Assembly: GCF_001245615.1 (NCBI RefSeq)
Contig: NZ_CWKH01000002.1
Coordinates: 1,488,001-1,552,000 of the forward strand
Reading direction: 5' to 3'
Source: Mycolicibacterium neworleansense
GTDB taxonomy: Bacteria > Actinomycetota > Actinomycetes > Mycobacteriales > Mycobacteriaceae
DNA length: 64,000 nt
Below the pieces are notes generated by a model. The model searched no databases and was not told where the DNA came from. It worked only from the letters and a program-made list of their open reading frames with translations. Below, one piece after another: positions 29,518 to 38,872 of the stretch. How positions within the stretch are numbered: position 1 is the first letter of the stretch; every line of letters begins with the position of its first letter. Made by a program: the position numbers and the translations under genes.

Positions 29518-30209
29518 TGTGCCGGCATATCGGGTGGCTGGGCGCACCGCGATCGGTGGCAGCACTGGTGCTGGAGCCGCCGCAGGGCCTACTGGTGCAA
29601 TCCTATGCCCCGCGCCGGCAGAAGCACGGGCTGATGAACGCCGACGGTTGGGGCGCAGGGTTTTTCGACAATGGTGTGCCGCGTCGCTGGCGCAGCGACA
29701 AGCCACTGTGGGGCGATGCCTCGTTCGCGTCGGTGGCGCCGGCGTTGAGCAGCGGGTGTGTGGTCGCGGCGGTGCGTTCGGCGACCATCGGCATGCCGAT
29801 CGAACCCTCGGCCTCAGCGCCCTTCAGCGACGGGCAGTGGCTGCTGTCGCACAACGGGATAGTGGACCGGGCGGTTCTGCCGCTGACCGGGGTCGCTGAA
29901 TCCACCGTGGACAGTGCGGTGCTGGCCGCGCTGATCTTCGAGCGCGGTATGGACGCGCTCGGACAGACGATCGTCGAGGTGGGCGCCCTGGATCCGAATG
30001 CCCGGCTGAACATCTTGGCCGCCAACGGTTCTCGTATGGTGGCTACCACGTGGGGTGACACCTTGTCGATGTTGCGGCTGCCGGACGGCGTCGTGCTCGC
30101 CAGTGAGCCCTACGACGACGATCCCGGCTGGGCCGATATCCCGGACCGGCATCTGGTCACCGTGGCCGGCTCTGACGTCGAGCTCACACCTCTGAAAGGT
30201 TCGGTATGA
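29517..30209 (+). CDS. egtC: Gamma-glutamyl-hercynylcysteine sulfoxide hydrolase EgtC
   Basis: This 230-aa class II Ntn-type amidotransferase removes the gamma-glutamyl group from the EgtB product. The start MCRHIGWLG exposes Cys2 as nucleophile. [23 protein letters not shown] and [12 protein letters not shown] are the family motifs. The ATG overlaps the egtB TGA by one base, and the stop overlaps egtD by four, so the middle of the operon is tightly coupled. Confidence 0.92.
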   Translation: MCRHIGWLGAPRSVAALVLEPPQGLLVQSYAPRRQKHGLMNADGWGAGFFDNGVPRRWRSDKPLWGDASFASVAPALSSGCVVAAVRSATIGMPIEPSASAPFSDGQWLLSHNGIVDRAVLPLTGVAESTVDSAVLAALIFERGMDALGQTIVEVGALDPNARLNILAANGSRMVATTWGDTLSMLRLPDGVVLASEPYDDDPGWADIPDRHLVTVAGSDVELTPLKGSV

Positions 30210-31171
30210 CGCTCACCCTGTCCAACTATCTGGCCGCCGACTCGGCCGCCACGGCACTGCGCCGCGATGTGCACGAGGGGCTGACGCAGTCTCCGAAGAT
30301 GCTGCCGCCCAAGTGGTTCTACGATTCGGTTGGCAGCGATCTGTTCGACCAGATCACCCGGCTGCCCGAGTACTATCCGACGCGGACCGAGGCGCAGATC
30401 CTCACGCACCGCTCGCCGGAGATCGTGGCGGCTGCCGGTGCCGACACCCTCGTGGAGCTGGGCAGCGGCACCTCGGAGAAGACCAGGATGCTGCTCGACG
30501 CCATGCGCGACGGTGGACAGTTGCGCCGGTTCATCCCGTTCGATGTCGACGCCGGTGTGCTGCGGGCTGCCGGCGCTGCTATCGGCCAGGAGTACCCCGG
30601 CATCGAAATCGACGCGGTGTGCGGTGATTTCGAGGAGCATCTGGGCAAGATCCCGGCGGTCGGTCGCCGTCTGGTGGCCTTTCTCGGTTCGACGATCGGC
30701 AATCTGACGCCCGGTCCGCGGGCGGATTTCCTGGCCTCGCTGGCCGAGACCCTGCAGCCCGGTGACAGCGTGCTGTTGGGCACCGACCTGGTCAAGGACA
30801 CCGGCCGGTTGGTCAGCGCCTACGACGACAGTGCCGGTGTGACCGCGGCGTTCAACCGCAATGTGCTGTCGGTGGTGAACCGTGAGCTCGACGCCGATTT
30901 CGACCTCGACGCCTTCGCACATGTGGCGAAGTGGAATGCCGAGGAGGAGCGGATCGAGATGTGGCTGCGGGCGGATGCGCCGCAGCAGGTCCGGATCGCC
31001 GGGCTGGATCTCGATGTCGCATTCGGTGCCGGTGAAGAGATGCTGACCGAGGTGTCGTGCAAGTTCCGGGCCGACGGCGTCGCTGATGAGCTGGCGAAAG
31101 CCGGTCTGCGTCAGACCCATTGGTGGACCGACGAAGCCGGTGACTTCGGCCTGTCGCTGGCGGTGAAATGA
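30206..31171 (+). CDS. egtD: L-histidine N-alpha-methyltransferase EgtD
   Basis: This 321-aa SAM-dependent enzyme trimethylates histidine to hercynine. [29 protein letters not shown] (histidine-site Tyr), [16 protein letters not shown] (SAM glycine loop) and [10 protein letters not shown] are diagnostic of EgtD. Length equals the M. smegmatis enzyme. It overlaps egtC and egtE by 4 bp each. Confidence 0.95.
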   Translation: MTLTLSNYLAADSAATALRRDVHEGLTQSPKMLPPKWFYDSVGSDLFDQITRLPEYYPTRTEAQILTHRSPEIVAAAGADTLVELGSGTSEKTRMLLDAMRDGGQLRRFIPFDVDAGVLRAAGAAIGQEYPGIEIDAVCGDFEEHLGKIPAVGRRLVAFLGSTIGNLTPGPRADFLASLAETLQPGDSVLLGTDLVKDTGRLVSAYDDSAGVTAAFNRNVLSVVNRELDADFDLDAFAHVAKWNAEEERIEMWLRADAPQQVRIAGLDLDVAFGAGEEMLTEVSCKFRADGVADELAKAGLRQTHWWTDEAGDFGLSLAVK

Positions 31172-32067
31172 GCCTCGCGCTGCAGTGGGCTGATGCCCGC
31201 CCCAAGGTCGCCGGTCTGCATCTCGACAGTGGCGCCTGCTCGCGGCAGAGTCTCGCGGTGATCGATGCCGTGGCCGCGCACGCCCGTCATGAGGCCGAGG
31301 TCGGCGGTTATGTCGCTGCCGAGGCGGCGGCGCCGGTGCTGGCGGTCGTCGACGAGGCCGCCGCCATGCTGGCCACCGATCCGCCGGCGCTGGTGCATTT
31401 CACCGCGCTGGCCAGCCATCGCGGGGTGGCCCAGCCATTGGCCGAGATGGTTGCGGTGTGCCGCGAGGCCGGTGTGCCGATCGTGGTCGACGGCGCACAG
31501 GCATTCGGTCATCTGGACTGCAACGTCGGCGCCGACGCGATCTACTCGTCGTCGCGCAAATGGCTGGCCGGGCCCCGCGGCGTCGGGTTCCTGGCGGTGC
31601 GGCCGGAACTGGTGGCGCGGTTGCAGCGCCGCCTGCCGCCGGCATCCTGGGATGTGCCGGTGACGGTGCTGCAGAGCTTCGAACACGGTGAGCACAATGC
31701 CGCGACCCGCATCGGATATTCGGTCGCACTGGGTGAGCACCTCGCCGCCGGAGCAGAACTCGTCCGCGACCGGCTTGCCGAGGTGGGCCGCACGGCGCGG
31801 CAGGTGTTGGCCGACGTGCCCGGATGGCGAGTGGTGGAACGCGTCGATGAACCCACTGCGATCACGACTTTGGAACCCACCGATGGTGCCGATCCGGTCG
31901 CAGTGCGGGCCTGGTTGATCGCCGAGCGCGGCATCGTCACCACCGCATGCGAACTTGCGCGGGCGCCGTTTGAGATGACCAAGCCGGTGCTGCGGGTGTC
32001 CCCGCATGTCGACACCACGGCCGAGGACCTGGAGCAGTTCGCCGAGGTGCTGCGGACCGCGCCCTAG
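31168..32067 (+). CDS. egtE: EgtE, PLP-dependent ergothioneine C-S lyase, with apparent internal deletion
   Basis: EgtE cleaves hercynylcysteine sulfoxide to ergothioneine. The N-terminus ([33 protein letters not shown]) and C-terminal part ([20 protein letters not shown] with the PLP Lys, [30 protein letters not shown]) are intact. At 299 aa it is ~70-90 residues shorter than mycobacterial EgtE as I know it (~370-390). The gap falls between AAAPVL and [10 protein letters not shown], removing the stretch that normally binds the PLP phosphate. The frame is kept. The enzyme is probably non-functional unless this is an assembly error. It converges on the TetR gene with a 4-bp overlap. Confidence 0.85.
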   Translation: MSLALQWADARPKVAGLHLDSGACSRQSLAVIDAVAAHARHEAEVGGYVAAEAAAPVLAVVDEAAAMLATDPPALVHFTALASHRGVAQPLAEMVAVCREAGVPIVVDGAQAFGHLDCNVGADAIYSSSRKWLAGPRGVGFLAVRPELVARLQRRLPPASWDVPVTVLQSFEHGEHNAATRIGYSVALGEHLAAGAELVRDRLAEVGRTARQVLADVPGWRVVERVDEPTAITTLEPTDGADPVAVRAWLIAERGIVTTACELARAPFEMTKPVLRVSPHVDTTAEDLEQFAEVLRTAP

Positions 32068-32621
32068 CGTCGCATCAGTGCCAGTGCGGCGTCGCGAGCC
32101 CGGTGTGCGGTATCGGGCGTACCGAAGATCGCCGCCGTGACGATCGCTCCCTCGGCCAGGAGCGCGACCTGCTGGCCCAGCTCCCCGGCGTTTGCCGTGC
32201 TTTCCACCAAACCGGTGAGGTAGTCGTGGAACGCCTTCTTGTGGTGGCGGGCTTGTTCGGCGACATCGGGTGAAATGGCCCCGAGTTCGCCGAACGAGTT
32301 GATGAAAGCGCAACCGCGGTAACCGGGTTCGGAGAACCAGCCGTGGAGCCAGTCGAACACCGCGGCAATTCGCTCATGAGTGTCTGTGCGCGTGTTCACA
32401 TACGCCTCAAGGGCCTGCTGCCAACGTGAATCACGTTGGCGCAGAAACTCGATGACAAGCTGGTCTTTCGAGGGAAACAGTTGGTACAGCCGTTTGAGTG
32501 AGACGCCTGAGGCATTGCGTACGGCGTCCATGCCGACCGCTTGTATGCCCCGGCTGTAAAACAGCTCCTCGGCCGCGTCGAGCACCTTCTCTCGTGCCGC
32601 TGTCTCGTCCAACTTGCTCAC
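32064..32621 (-). CDS. TetR-family transcriptional regulator
   Basis: This 185-aa protein has an N-terminal helix-turn-helix at residues ~8-55 ([41 protein letters not shown]) and a C-terminal ligand domain with [14 protein letters not shown], the YxGC-type motif of the AcrR/TetR_C subgroup. I chose GTG 32621 ([12 protein letters not shown]); the open frame continues upstream through the operators and is not coding. Two 16-bp dyads at 32633-32681 lie between it and the divergent DUF1348 gene, which it very probably represses. Confidence 0.88.
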   Translation of the reverse strand: MSKLDETAAREKVLDAAEELFYSRGIQAVGMDAVRNASGVSLKRLYQLFPSKDQLVIEFLRQRDSRWQQALEAYVNTRTDTHERIAAVFDWLHGWFSEPGYRGCAFINSFGELGAISPDVAEQARHHKKAFHDYLTGLVESTANAGELGQQVALLAEGAIVTAAIFGTPDTAHRARDAALALMRR

Positions 32622-32632
32622 CTTCTTGCGCG

Positions 32633-32648
32633 GAGAACCAACGTTCTC
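32633..32648. promoter_or_regulatory. TetR operator 1 (GAGAAC-n4-GTTCTC)
   Basis: GAGAACCAACGTTCTC has 6-bp palindromic half-sites with a 4-bp centre and starts 12 bp upstream of the regulator's GTG. It shares both half-sites exactly with operator 2; the centres are 33 bp apart, three helical turns. Confidence 0.75.
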
Positions 32649-32665
32649 TAGTGTAGCAACCAGCA

Positions 32666-32681
32666 GAGAACGATCGTTCTC
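32666..32681. promoter_or_regulatory. TetR operator 2 (GAGAAC-n4-GTTCTC)
   Basis: GAGAACGATCGTTCTC is a perfect 16-bp palindrome, 20 bp before the DUF1348 start codon and just upstream of its AAGGAG ribosome-binding site. Confidence 0.8.
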
Positions 32682-32700
32682 CAACCGGAAGGAGTCAGAG

Positions 32701-33174
32701 ATGTCCGAAGGCAACCGCCCACCCTTGCCACCGTTCACCCTGGAGAGCGCGATCGAGAAGGTCCGCCTCGCCGAGGATGGTTGGAACACCCGCAACCCTC
32801 ACAAAGTGGCGCTCGCCTACACCGTGGACTCCCGTTGGCGTAATCGAGCCGAGTTCGTCACGGGCCGGGATCAGATCGTGGCGTTCCTGACGCGCAAGTG
32901 GGCCACCGAACTCGAATACCGCCTCATCAAAGAACTCTGGGCTCACGACGGCAATCGGATCGCCGTGCGGTTCGCCTACGAGCACCGCGACGACTCCGGC
33001 AACTGGTTCCGGTCCTACGGCAACGAGAACTGGGAGTTCGGCGAGCACGGCTTGATGTATGCGCGCCACGCGTCGATCAACACCGCGCCGATCGCCGAAT
33101 CCGAGCGCAAGTTCTTCTGGCCACTCGGCCGCCGGCCCGACGATCATCCGGGCCTCAGTGATTTCGGATTCTGA
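32701..33174 (+). CDS. DUF1348 / NTF2-like (SnoaL-type) protein
   Basis: This 157-aa protein is a single NTF2-like alpha+beta domain: [53 protein letters not shown] and the strongly conserved [22 protein letters not shown] of DUF1348. The AAGGAG RBS is 7 nt upstream of the ATG. The family's reaction is not established. It is divergent from and probably controlled by the TetR regulator. Confidence 0.88.
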   Translation: MSEGNRPPLPPFTLESAIEKVRLAEDGWNTRNPHKVALAYTVDSRWRNRAEFVTGRDQIVAFLTRKWATELEYRLIKELWAHDGNRIAVRFAYEHRDDSGNWFRSYGNENWEFGEHGLMYARHASINTAPIAESERKFFWPLGRRPDDHPGLSDFGF

Positions 33175-33210
33175 CGGCGAGTGTCAGTGCCGTGACCTAG
33201 ACTCGAACAC

Positions 33211-34791
33211 ATGTTCGACACCGAGTTCGACCCGGCAGCGCCGGCCCGGCTCGTTGGTGACCTCACTGACACCGCTCGTGCCGAAGCGCGGTTGATGGCA
33301 GCGCGGACGGCGGCTGTGGCGGATCTGTTGGCGCAGCGGACCGCCGAGTTGAATGTCGAGGGTGTGCACCCGAACTACATGATCCTCACCGGGTTCGCGC
33401 GTACCAGCGCCGAAGTAGGTGCGGCGTTGAACCTCACTCCGGGCGCAGCCAGTCGGCTCGTCGGGCAGGCCGAGGCCCTGCGCGATCGCTTGCCACGATT
33501 GGCCGGGTTGTTGGCCAACGCGCAGACTGATTGGCGCACTGTCGAAATCGTGATCGCGCGTACCCGGTTCGTCGCCCCGAGGGTGATGGTTCAGATCGAT
33601 TCCGAACTGGCCGAGGAAATCGGCGAGTGGCAGTGCTGGTCCGACGGGCGTATCACCACCACGGTTGATGCCAAGGTGACGTTGCTGAATCCGGACGCGA
33701 TCGCCCAACGCGAACATGCCATCGACCGGCGCCGAGTCAATGTGAAGCCGTTGGGTGACGGCACGGCCAAGATCGACGCCATCGTCACGACTCGCGCCGG
33801 ATTGACCTTTGACGCGAAGCTCTCGGAGATGTCGGCCGGGTTGTGCGCGAAAGACCCGCGCAGTAAGGACCAGCGCCGCTCCGATGCGATCGAAGCCCTG
33901 GCCCAAGGGCGGGAGCTGTCGTGTGAATGTGGCACTGCTGACTGTCCGGCACGGTCGACAGCCGAGCCGCCGGAACCGGTCAAGGTCGTGGTCAACGTGA
34001 TAGCCGAGCGTGACACTGTGGTGAGCGACGGTGCGGCCTCAGGGTACGTGTGTGGCTTCGGTGTGATCGACGCCGAGCAGGTTCGAGAGTTTGCCGACCA
34101 GGGCACCATGCGGTTGGTGACCGAACCGAAGGTCGACGCGGCGGCCGCGCTGCGCTACCAGCCGACGGTGTCAGTGCAGCGCTGGGTCCGTTGCCGCGAC
34201 CTGACGTGCCGCTTCCCCGGATGCGAGCAATCGGCCGAGGATTGCGACCTCGACCATACGGTGCCTTTCGACCACAATGCCCCGGCGCACGGCGGCCTGA
34301 CCGTGCCGGAGAACCTGAAGTGTCTGTGCCGTTTTCATCACCGGCTCAAGACTTTCGGCGGTTGGCATGACGAGCAGTATCCGGACGGCACCGTCATATG
34401 GACCTCACCGAGCGGCCGAGAATATCGGACCACGCCGGGTGGGGCGGATCTGTTCAACAGCTTCCGACCCGCACCGTGTCGCGCGCCCGCACCTGCCCCG
34501 GCTCCCAAGCTCAGCCGCGCAGCACGACTCGGACAGAGCCGGGCCAAGAACCGGCGACTCCGTCCCGTCAACGAGGCCTACCGCTACACCCAGAAGGCGC
34601 GGCGGCGGGAACTCGACCGGCGTCGCAACCGAAACCGGATGCGGGTCACCCTGAAACTCTTCAAAGGCGACGAGCCCAGCACCAGCCCGTACTGCACGTG
34701 GATCAACGATCCATTCGACCCCGAAGAACTCCCCCCGGATTGGCAACCGCCTCCACCGCCACCTCCGGACCCGCAGGACCCACCGTTCTGA
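33211..34791 (+). CDS. HNH endonuclease of the DUF222 / 13E12 repeat family
   Basis: This 526-aa protein has an N-terminal helical DUF222 domain (residues ~10-330; TGFARTSAEVGAALNLTPGAASRLV, RTVEIVIARTRF) followed by an HNH nuclease motif, CRFPGCEQSAEDCDLDHTVPF ... NLKCLCRFHHRLKT, with the zinc cysteines and catalytic His present. The C-terminus is basic, then a Pro-rich tail of nine prolines. The family is multi-copy in mycobacteria and often called REP13E12; its biological role is unclear. It ends 10 bp from the convergent methyltransferase gene. Confidence 0.88.
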   Translation: MFDTEFDPAAPARLVGDLTDTARAEARLMAARTAAVADLLAQRTAELNVEGVHPNYMILTGFARTSAEVGAALNLTPGAASRLVGQAEALRDRLPRLAGLLANAQTDWRTVEIVIARTRFVAPRVMVQIDSELAEEIGEWQCWSDGRITTTVDAKVTLLNPDAIAQREHAIDRRRVNVKPLGDGTAKIDAIVTTRAGLTFDAKLSEMSAGLCAKDPRSKDQRRSDAIEALAQGRELSCECGTADCPARSTAEPPEPVKVVVNVIAERDTVVSDGAASGYVCGFGVIDAEQVREFADQGTMRLVTEPKVDAAAALRYQPTVSVQRWVRCRDLTCRFPGCEQSAEDCDLDHTVPFDHNAPAHGGLTVPENLKCLCRFHHRLKTFGGWHDEQYPDGTVIWTSPSGREYRTTPGGADLFNSFRPAPCRAPAPAPAPKLSRAARLGQSRAKNRRLRPVNEAYRYTQKARRRELDRRRNRNRMRVTLKLFKGDEPSTSPYCTWINDPFDPEELPPDWQPPPPPPPDPQDPPF

Positions 34792-34801
34792 TGCGGCGGG
34801 G

Positions 34802-35485
34802 TCAGTCCGCCTTGTGCGCGGTCAGCAGGAACGCCGGGAACTTGATGCGGCCCTTCTCGTCGAAGTCGTGCTGAGGCATTTCGACGGAGGCATCCACAGG
34901 CAATCCAGCGGCATTGGCATGGATGAACGCCGGCCGGATCTCGTCGACCTCCCAGTACTTCGCGACCGCTGCCCGCAGCTCGTCCTCGTCGACCTCGTTG
35001 GGCTTGGTCTCCAACTCGGCCGGGAACGCGCCCTTGGCGAACACGAGCACGTAGTAGTGCGCACCCGGCGCCGAGGCCCGGTGGATGGATCGCAGATATC
35101 CGTCGCGGCCTTCGACCGGCAGGGAATGGAACAGGGTCGAGTCGATCACCGTGTTGAACCGGCCGTCATAACCGGTGAACGACGTGATGTCGGCCTGGGC
35201 GAAGCTGGCCGTGGACAGCCCGCGCACCTGAGCGGCGTTGTTGGCCGCGGCGATCGCCGTCGGGCTCAGATCCAGCCCCACAACGGTGAGGCCATCGGAG
35301 GCCAGGGCCAGCGACAACTCGGCATGTCCGCAGCCGGCGTCGAGGACATCGCTCTCGAACTTCCCGGCCCGGTGCAGCGCGGCAAGCTCGGGCTGTGGCT
35401 CACCGATGTTCCACGGCGGCGGACCCTCGAAACCTGCTTCCCCCTTGTACGCGCCATCCCAGTCCAAGACCTGTCCAGATGTCAT
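34802..35485 (-). CDS. Class I SAM-dependent methyltransferase
   Basis: This 227-aa protein has Rossmann motif I VLDAGCGHAELSLALASDG (residues ~45-63), VVGLDLSPTAIAAANNAA, FAQADITSFTGYDGRFNTVIDSTLFHSLP and YYVLVFAKGAFP. This pattern is shared with small-molecule and thiol methyltransferases. It is followed on the same strand, upstream, by the GCS2 ligase gene 18 bp away, so the two may form an operon. Substrate unknown. Confidence 0.82.
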   Translation of the reverse strand: MTSGQVLDWDGAYKGEAGFEGPPPWNIGEPQPELAALHRAGKFESDVLDAGCGHAELSLALASDGLTVVGLDLSPTAIAAANNAAQVRGLSTASFAQADITSFTGYDGRFNTVIDSTLFHSLPVEGRDGYLRSIHRASAPGAHYYVLVFAKGAFPAELETKPNEVDEDELRAAVAKYWEVDEIRPAFIHANAAGLPVDASVEMPQHDFDEKGRIKFPAFLLTAHKAD

Positions 35486-35503
35486 GACTCCAACGTACGC
35501 GTC

Positions 35504-36973
35504 TCAATCCCAGGTATGGACCGGCTCGTTACTGTGCATCCGCTGGACATACTCTCGCAACATCTCGGCCAGCGCTTCAGGTCTGGTCAAGCCCTTGGAC
35601 TGCAGTTTCTGCACGGTTGCGACCTGCCAGGTCGATCCGGTCTGTGCGGTCTTCGCGCGACCTTCGATGACCCCGAGATAGCGGTCGCACACTTCGCCGG
35701 CCACCCCCCAGCGGCGCAGCCCGTCGTGCGCCATCGGCAGCAGCCGGCGCAGCACCAACTCGTCGGGCGTGACCTCACCCAGCCCGGGCCAGTACAGCCG
35801 GGCGTCCAGACCGTGCTGGGCCCCCTCGACGAAGTTGTGGTGGGCCGCCGCGAAGCTCATCTTCGTCCACAGCGGCCGGTCTTCTTCGGACAGCGTCCGC
35901 AGCAGGCCGTAGTAGAACGCGGCGTTGGCAAGCATGTCCACCACGGTCGGGCCGGCGGGCAGGACGCGGTTCTCGACACGCAGATGCGGGACACCGTCGA
36001 CGACGTCATAGACCGGACGGTTCCACCGGTAGATGGTCCCGTTGTGCAGCCGCAGCTCGGCCAGGTGGGGCGCCCGGCCCGCCGCGAGCTCGGCGACCGG
36101 ATCCTCGTCGGAGAGCTCCGGCAGCAGTGACGGGAAGTACCGGACGTTCTCCTCGAACAGGTCGAAGATCGAGGTGATCCAGCGCTCGCCGAACCAGACC
36201 CGCGGCCGAACCCCCTGTGCCTTGAGTTCATCGGGACGGGTGTCGGTGGACTGGGTGAACAGTTCGATGCGGGTCTCGGCCCACAGCTGATGACCGAAGA
36301 AGTACGGCGAGTTGGCGCCGACCGCGAGCTGCGGCCCGGCCAGTATCTGGGCGGCGTTCCAGTTGCGGGCGAAGTCGGCCGGGGAGACCTGCAGATGCAA
36401 CTGCATGCTGGTGCACGCCGACTCCGGGGCGATGGACGCCGATTGCAGGCTCAGCCGCTCCGGGCCGGAGATGTCGATGGGCATGTCCTCGCCGCGGGCG
36501 GTGAAGATCGAGTCGTTGAGCGCCTGGTACCGCGTCGACTCGCTCATCCATCCGTCCGAGAGGTGCTCGGGCATCAGGGTGGGCAGGATGCCCACCATCA
36601 CGATGTGCGCGCCGTCCTCGTTGGCCTTGATCTCGGCGGCGTTGAGGCTGCGGCGTACCTCATCTTCGAGATCCAGAGCGGACCGGCCGGGCAGCGGACG
36701 CGGCGGAACGTTGAATTCGATGTTGTAGGCGCCCAATTCGGTCTGATACGCCGGATCGGCGATGGAGGCCAGCACCTCCTGATTGGTCATCGCGGGTTGG
36801 TACTCGTTGTCGACGAGGTTGCACTCGATCTCCATCCCGGTGAGCGGACGGGAGAACTCGAAGCTCGATTGGGCCAGCATGGTTTCGAACACGTCCAGGC
36901 ACAGCTGCACCTTGCGCCGGTACTCCTGCCGGTGCGCGCGGCTGAACTCGGTGTTCTTGACCTCTTCACCCAC
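35504..36973 (-). CDS. Glutamate-cysteine ligase family (GCS2) protein
   Basis: This 489-aa protein shows GCS2 motifs: PLTGMEIECNLVDNEYQPAM (substrate Glu cluster), YQTELGAYNIEFNVPPRPLP, ACTSMQLHLQVSP, AVGANSPYFFGHQLWAETRI and RVENRVLPAGPTVVDMLANA. It is distinct from EgtA in this window. GTG 36973 (MGEEVKNTEF) was selected because the residues before it (TTG start at 36988) are not conserved in homologues I recall. It may ligate glutamate to an amine other than cysteine; members of this family vary. It is divergent from the acyltransferase across 48 bp. Confidence 0.8.
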   Translation of the reverse strand: MGEEVKNTEFSRAHRQEYRRKVQLCLDVFETMLAQSSFEFSRPLTGMEIECNLVDNEYQPAMTNQEVLASIADPAYQTELGAYNIEFNVPPRPLPGRSALDLEDEVRRSLNAAEIKANEDGAHIVMVGILPTLMPEHLSDGWMSESTRYQALNDSIFTARGEDMPIDISGPERLSLQSASIAPESACTSMQLHLQVSPADFARNWNAAQILAGPQLAVGANSPYFFGHQLWAETRIELFTQSTDTRPDELKAQGVRPRVWFGERWITSIFDLFEENVRYFPSLLPELSDEDPVAELAAGRAPHLAELRLHNGTIYRWNRPVYDVVDGVPHLRVENRVLPAGPTVVDMLANAAFYYGLLRTLSEEDRPLWTKMSFAAAHHNFVEGAQHGLDARLYWPGLGEVTPDELVLRRLLPMAHDGLRRWGVAGEVCDRYLGVIEGRAKTAQTGSTWQVATVQKLQSKGLTRPEALAEMLREYVQRMHSNEPVHTWD

Positions 36974-37021
36974 ACCGCGATGCAACAACGCGGAGGCCTC
37001 CCGCGCAAGCAGAATGGCAAA

Positions 37022-38155
37022 ATGACCTCAGAGGTGGAGGACGATCAGGGCGGACTGGAGCAGGTCTCGCACGCGGATCGCGTCTCCGCGCTCACCGGGG
37101 TCCGCGCGGTGGCCGCCCTGACCGTGATGGGAACGCACGCGGCGTATGGCACGGGCCTGCTCTCGCAGGGGTATCTGGGCCTGATGAGTGCGCGCCTGGA
37201 GGTCGGGGTGGCGATCTTCTTCGTCCTGTCCGGGCTGCTGCTGTTCCGGCCCTGGGTGCAGGCCGCCGCCTCGGGGGCCGACGCGCCGAGCACCCGACGC
37301 TACGCGCGAAATCGGTTTCGCCGCATCATGCCCGCCTATGTCGTCACGGTCCTGATCGTCTACGGCATCTACGAACTTCGCCCCGTGCAACCGAATCCCG
37401 GGCACACCTGGACGGGCCTGATACGGAATCTCACGCTGACCCAGATCTACAGCGACAACTACTTCACCGAGTATCTGCACCAGGGTCTCACCCAGATGTG
37501 GAGTCTGGCGGTGGAGGTCGCGTTCTACGCCGTGCTGCCGCTGTTGGCCTATCTGCTGTTGGTGGTGTTGGGCCGCAGGCGTTTTCGCCCGGTGCTGCTG
37601 CTTGCCGGGTTGACTGTCCTGGCCGCGGTCAGCCCGGTGTGGCTGGTGTTGCTGCACAACACCGACTGGCTGCCGGTGGGTGGTGGTGCCTGGTTGCCGC
37701 ACTACCTGGCCTGGTTCGTGGGCGGGATGATGCTGGCCGTCCTGTCGACGATGGGCGTGCGCTGCTATGCGATGGCGACGCTGCCGCTGGCGCTGGCCTG
37801 CTACCTGGTGGTCTCGACCCCAATTGCGGGGGTCGTAACGGCGCCTGCCCTCGGCTTGACCGAGGACCTGGCCAAGACGATGTTCTACGCGCTCATCGCG
37901 GCGCTCGTGGTGGCCCCGCTGGCACTGGGCGGCAACGGTCTCTACGCGCGCATGATGGGCAGCAGACCGATGGTGGCCCTCGGGGAGATCTCCTATGAGA
38001 TCTTCCTGCTGCACGTGGTCGCGATGGACCTGGTGATGGAGTTCGTGCTGGGCTGGAACGTCTACACCGGTTCGGCCACCGTGCTGTTCCTCGTCACCTT
38101 GGTGGTCACGGCGCCGTTCGCCTGGCTGCTACATCGGTTCACCCGGCCGCGCTGA
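37022..38155 (+). CDS. Membrane acyltransferase (acyltransferase-3 family)
   Basis: This 377-aa protein has ~10 transmembrane helices. The acyltransferase-3 signature is visible as ALTGVRAVAALTVMGTHAAY (active-site His), VGVAIFFVLSGLLLFRPW, RFRRIMPAYVV, MWSLAVEVAFYAVLPLLAYL and LGEISYEIFLLHV. Such enzymes O-acylate sugars or lipids of the envelope. The last 27 bp overlap the convergent DUF5336 gene. Confidence 0.88.
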   Translation: MTSEVEDDQGGLEQVSHADRVSALTGVRAVAALTVMGTHAAYGTGLLSQGYLGLMSARLEVGVAIFFVLSGLLLFRPWVQAAASGADAPSTRRYARNRFRRIMPAYVVTVLIVYGIYELRPVQPNPGHTWTGLIRNLTLTQIYSDNYFTEYLHQGLTQMWSLAVEVAFYAVLPLLAYLLLVVLGRRRFRPVLLLAGLTVLAAVSPVWLVLLHNTDWLPVGGGAWLPHYLAWFVGGMMLAVLSTMGVRCYAMATLPLALACYLVVSTPIAGVVTAPALGLTEDLAKTMFYALIAALVVAPLALGGNGLYARMMGSRPMVALGEISYEIFLLHVVAMDLVMEFVLGWNVYTGSATVLFLVTLVVTAPFAWLLHRFTRPR

Positions 38156-38863
38156 TTCGTCAGCGCGCACGTGCGGGGCCGGTGCCTGTGCCGGGCCGGC
38201 CCCGGCCCGCCCGGGCGGAGTCAGGGCCCCACCGGTCTGGGCCGGGGCCGCGGTGGCCGACCGGCCGTAATCCTGTTGCGGGGAAAGTAGATCGGCGTAA
38301 TCGCCGTATTGGGGCGCCTGTTGCGTCGCGCGCGCAGCACCCGCACCGGTGGCCGGCGCCTGAGCCTGTGACTGGCCGTAGGCCTGGGCATAGGCCTGTC
38401 CGTACGCGCTGCGCTGCGGTGAATCCGGTTGTGCCGCCGCGGTCTGCTGGTAGTACTGCTGCACGGCCTGGTTGTAGTAGTCGAGGTAGGCCTCGTAGCC
38501 GCCGGCGGCACCCGCCGCCGCCGGCGTCTCCGGGGCCAGCCACAGCGCCACGCCCGCCGCCACCGCCTGTAGCCCGGTGAGCACCGCGATCGTGGTCAAC
38601 ACCCATCCCGACGAGGTGGTCAGCACGCTCGACAACGCGTCGAGGAAACCCGCGGCAGCGAGGAGGGCGGGAAGCCACGGGCGGGCAGTCTGCTTGGGGA
38701 ACAAGCCGATTGCCGCGACCAGGGCGGCCAGCACGGCGAAGCGGACGTGCCAGTCGTTGCCCCCGCCGGCGGCCGTCGGCCCGAAACTGACGCAGTAGCC
38801 GGCCAGACCGAGAACCACGACCGCGATCGACAGGTTGCGGTGCAGCGAATTGTCCACGATCAC
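38129..38863 (-). CDS. DUF5336 family membrane protein (34 kDa antigen-like)
   Basis: This 244-aa protein has four hydrophobic helices in residues ~8-110 (NLSIAVVVLGLAGYCVSFG, VRFAVLAALVAAIGLFP, LPALLAAAGFLDALSSVLT, LTTIAVLTGLQAVAAGVALW). A long disordered Gln/Ala/Tyr/Pro tail with YGQAYAQAYGQSQAQ repeats follows. This is the layout of Rv0954-type '34 kDa antigenic protein' homologues. GTG start with AAGGAG upstream. It follows eccE by 9 bp on the same strand, so it is probably co-expressed with the ESX locus. Confidence 0.8.
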   Translation of the reverse strand: MIVDNSLHRNLSIAVVVLGLAGYCVSFGPTAAGGGNDWHVRFAVLAALVAAIGLFPKQTARPWLPALLAAAGFLDALSSVLTTSSGWVLTTIAVLTGLQAVAAGVALWLAPETPAAAGAAGGYEAYLDYYNQAVQQYYQQTAAAQPDSPQRSAYGQAYAQAYGQSQAQAPATGAGAARATQQAPQYGDYADLLSPQQDYGRSATAAPAQTGGALTPPGRAGAGPAQAPAPHVRADESARPGEPM

Positions 38864-38872
38864 TCCTTCACA

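Noticed and set aside
36290..37021. Acyltransferase start at 36290 (621-aa version)
   Set aside because: The first 244 codons are antisense to the GCS2 ligase. The acyltransferase motif begins right after ATG 37022.
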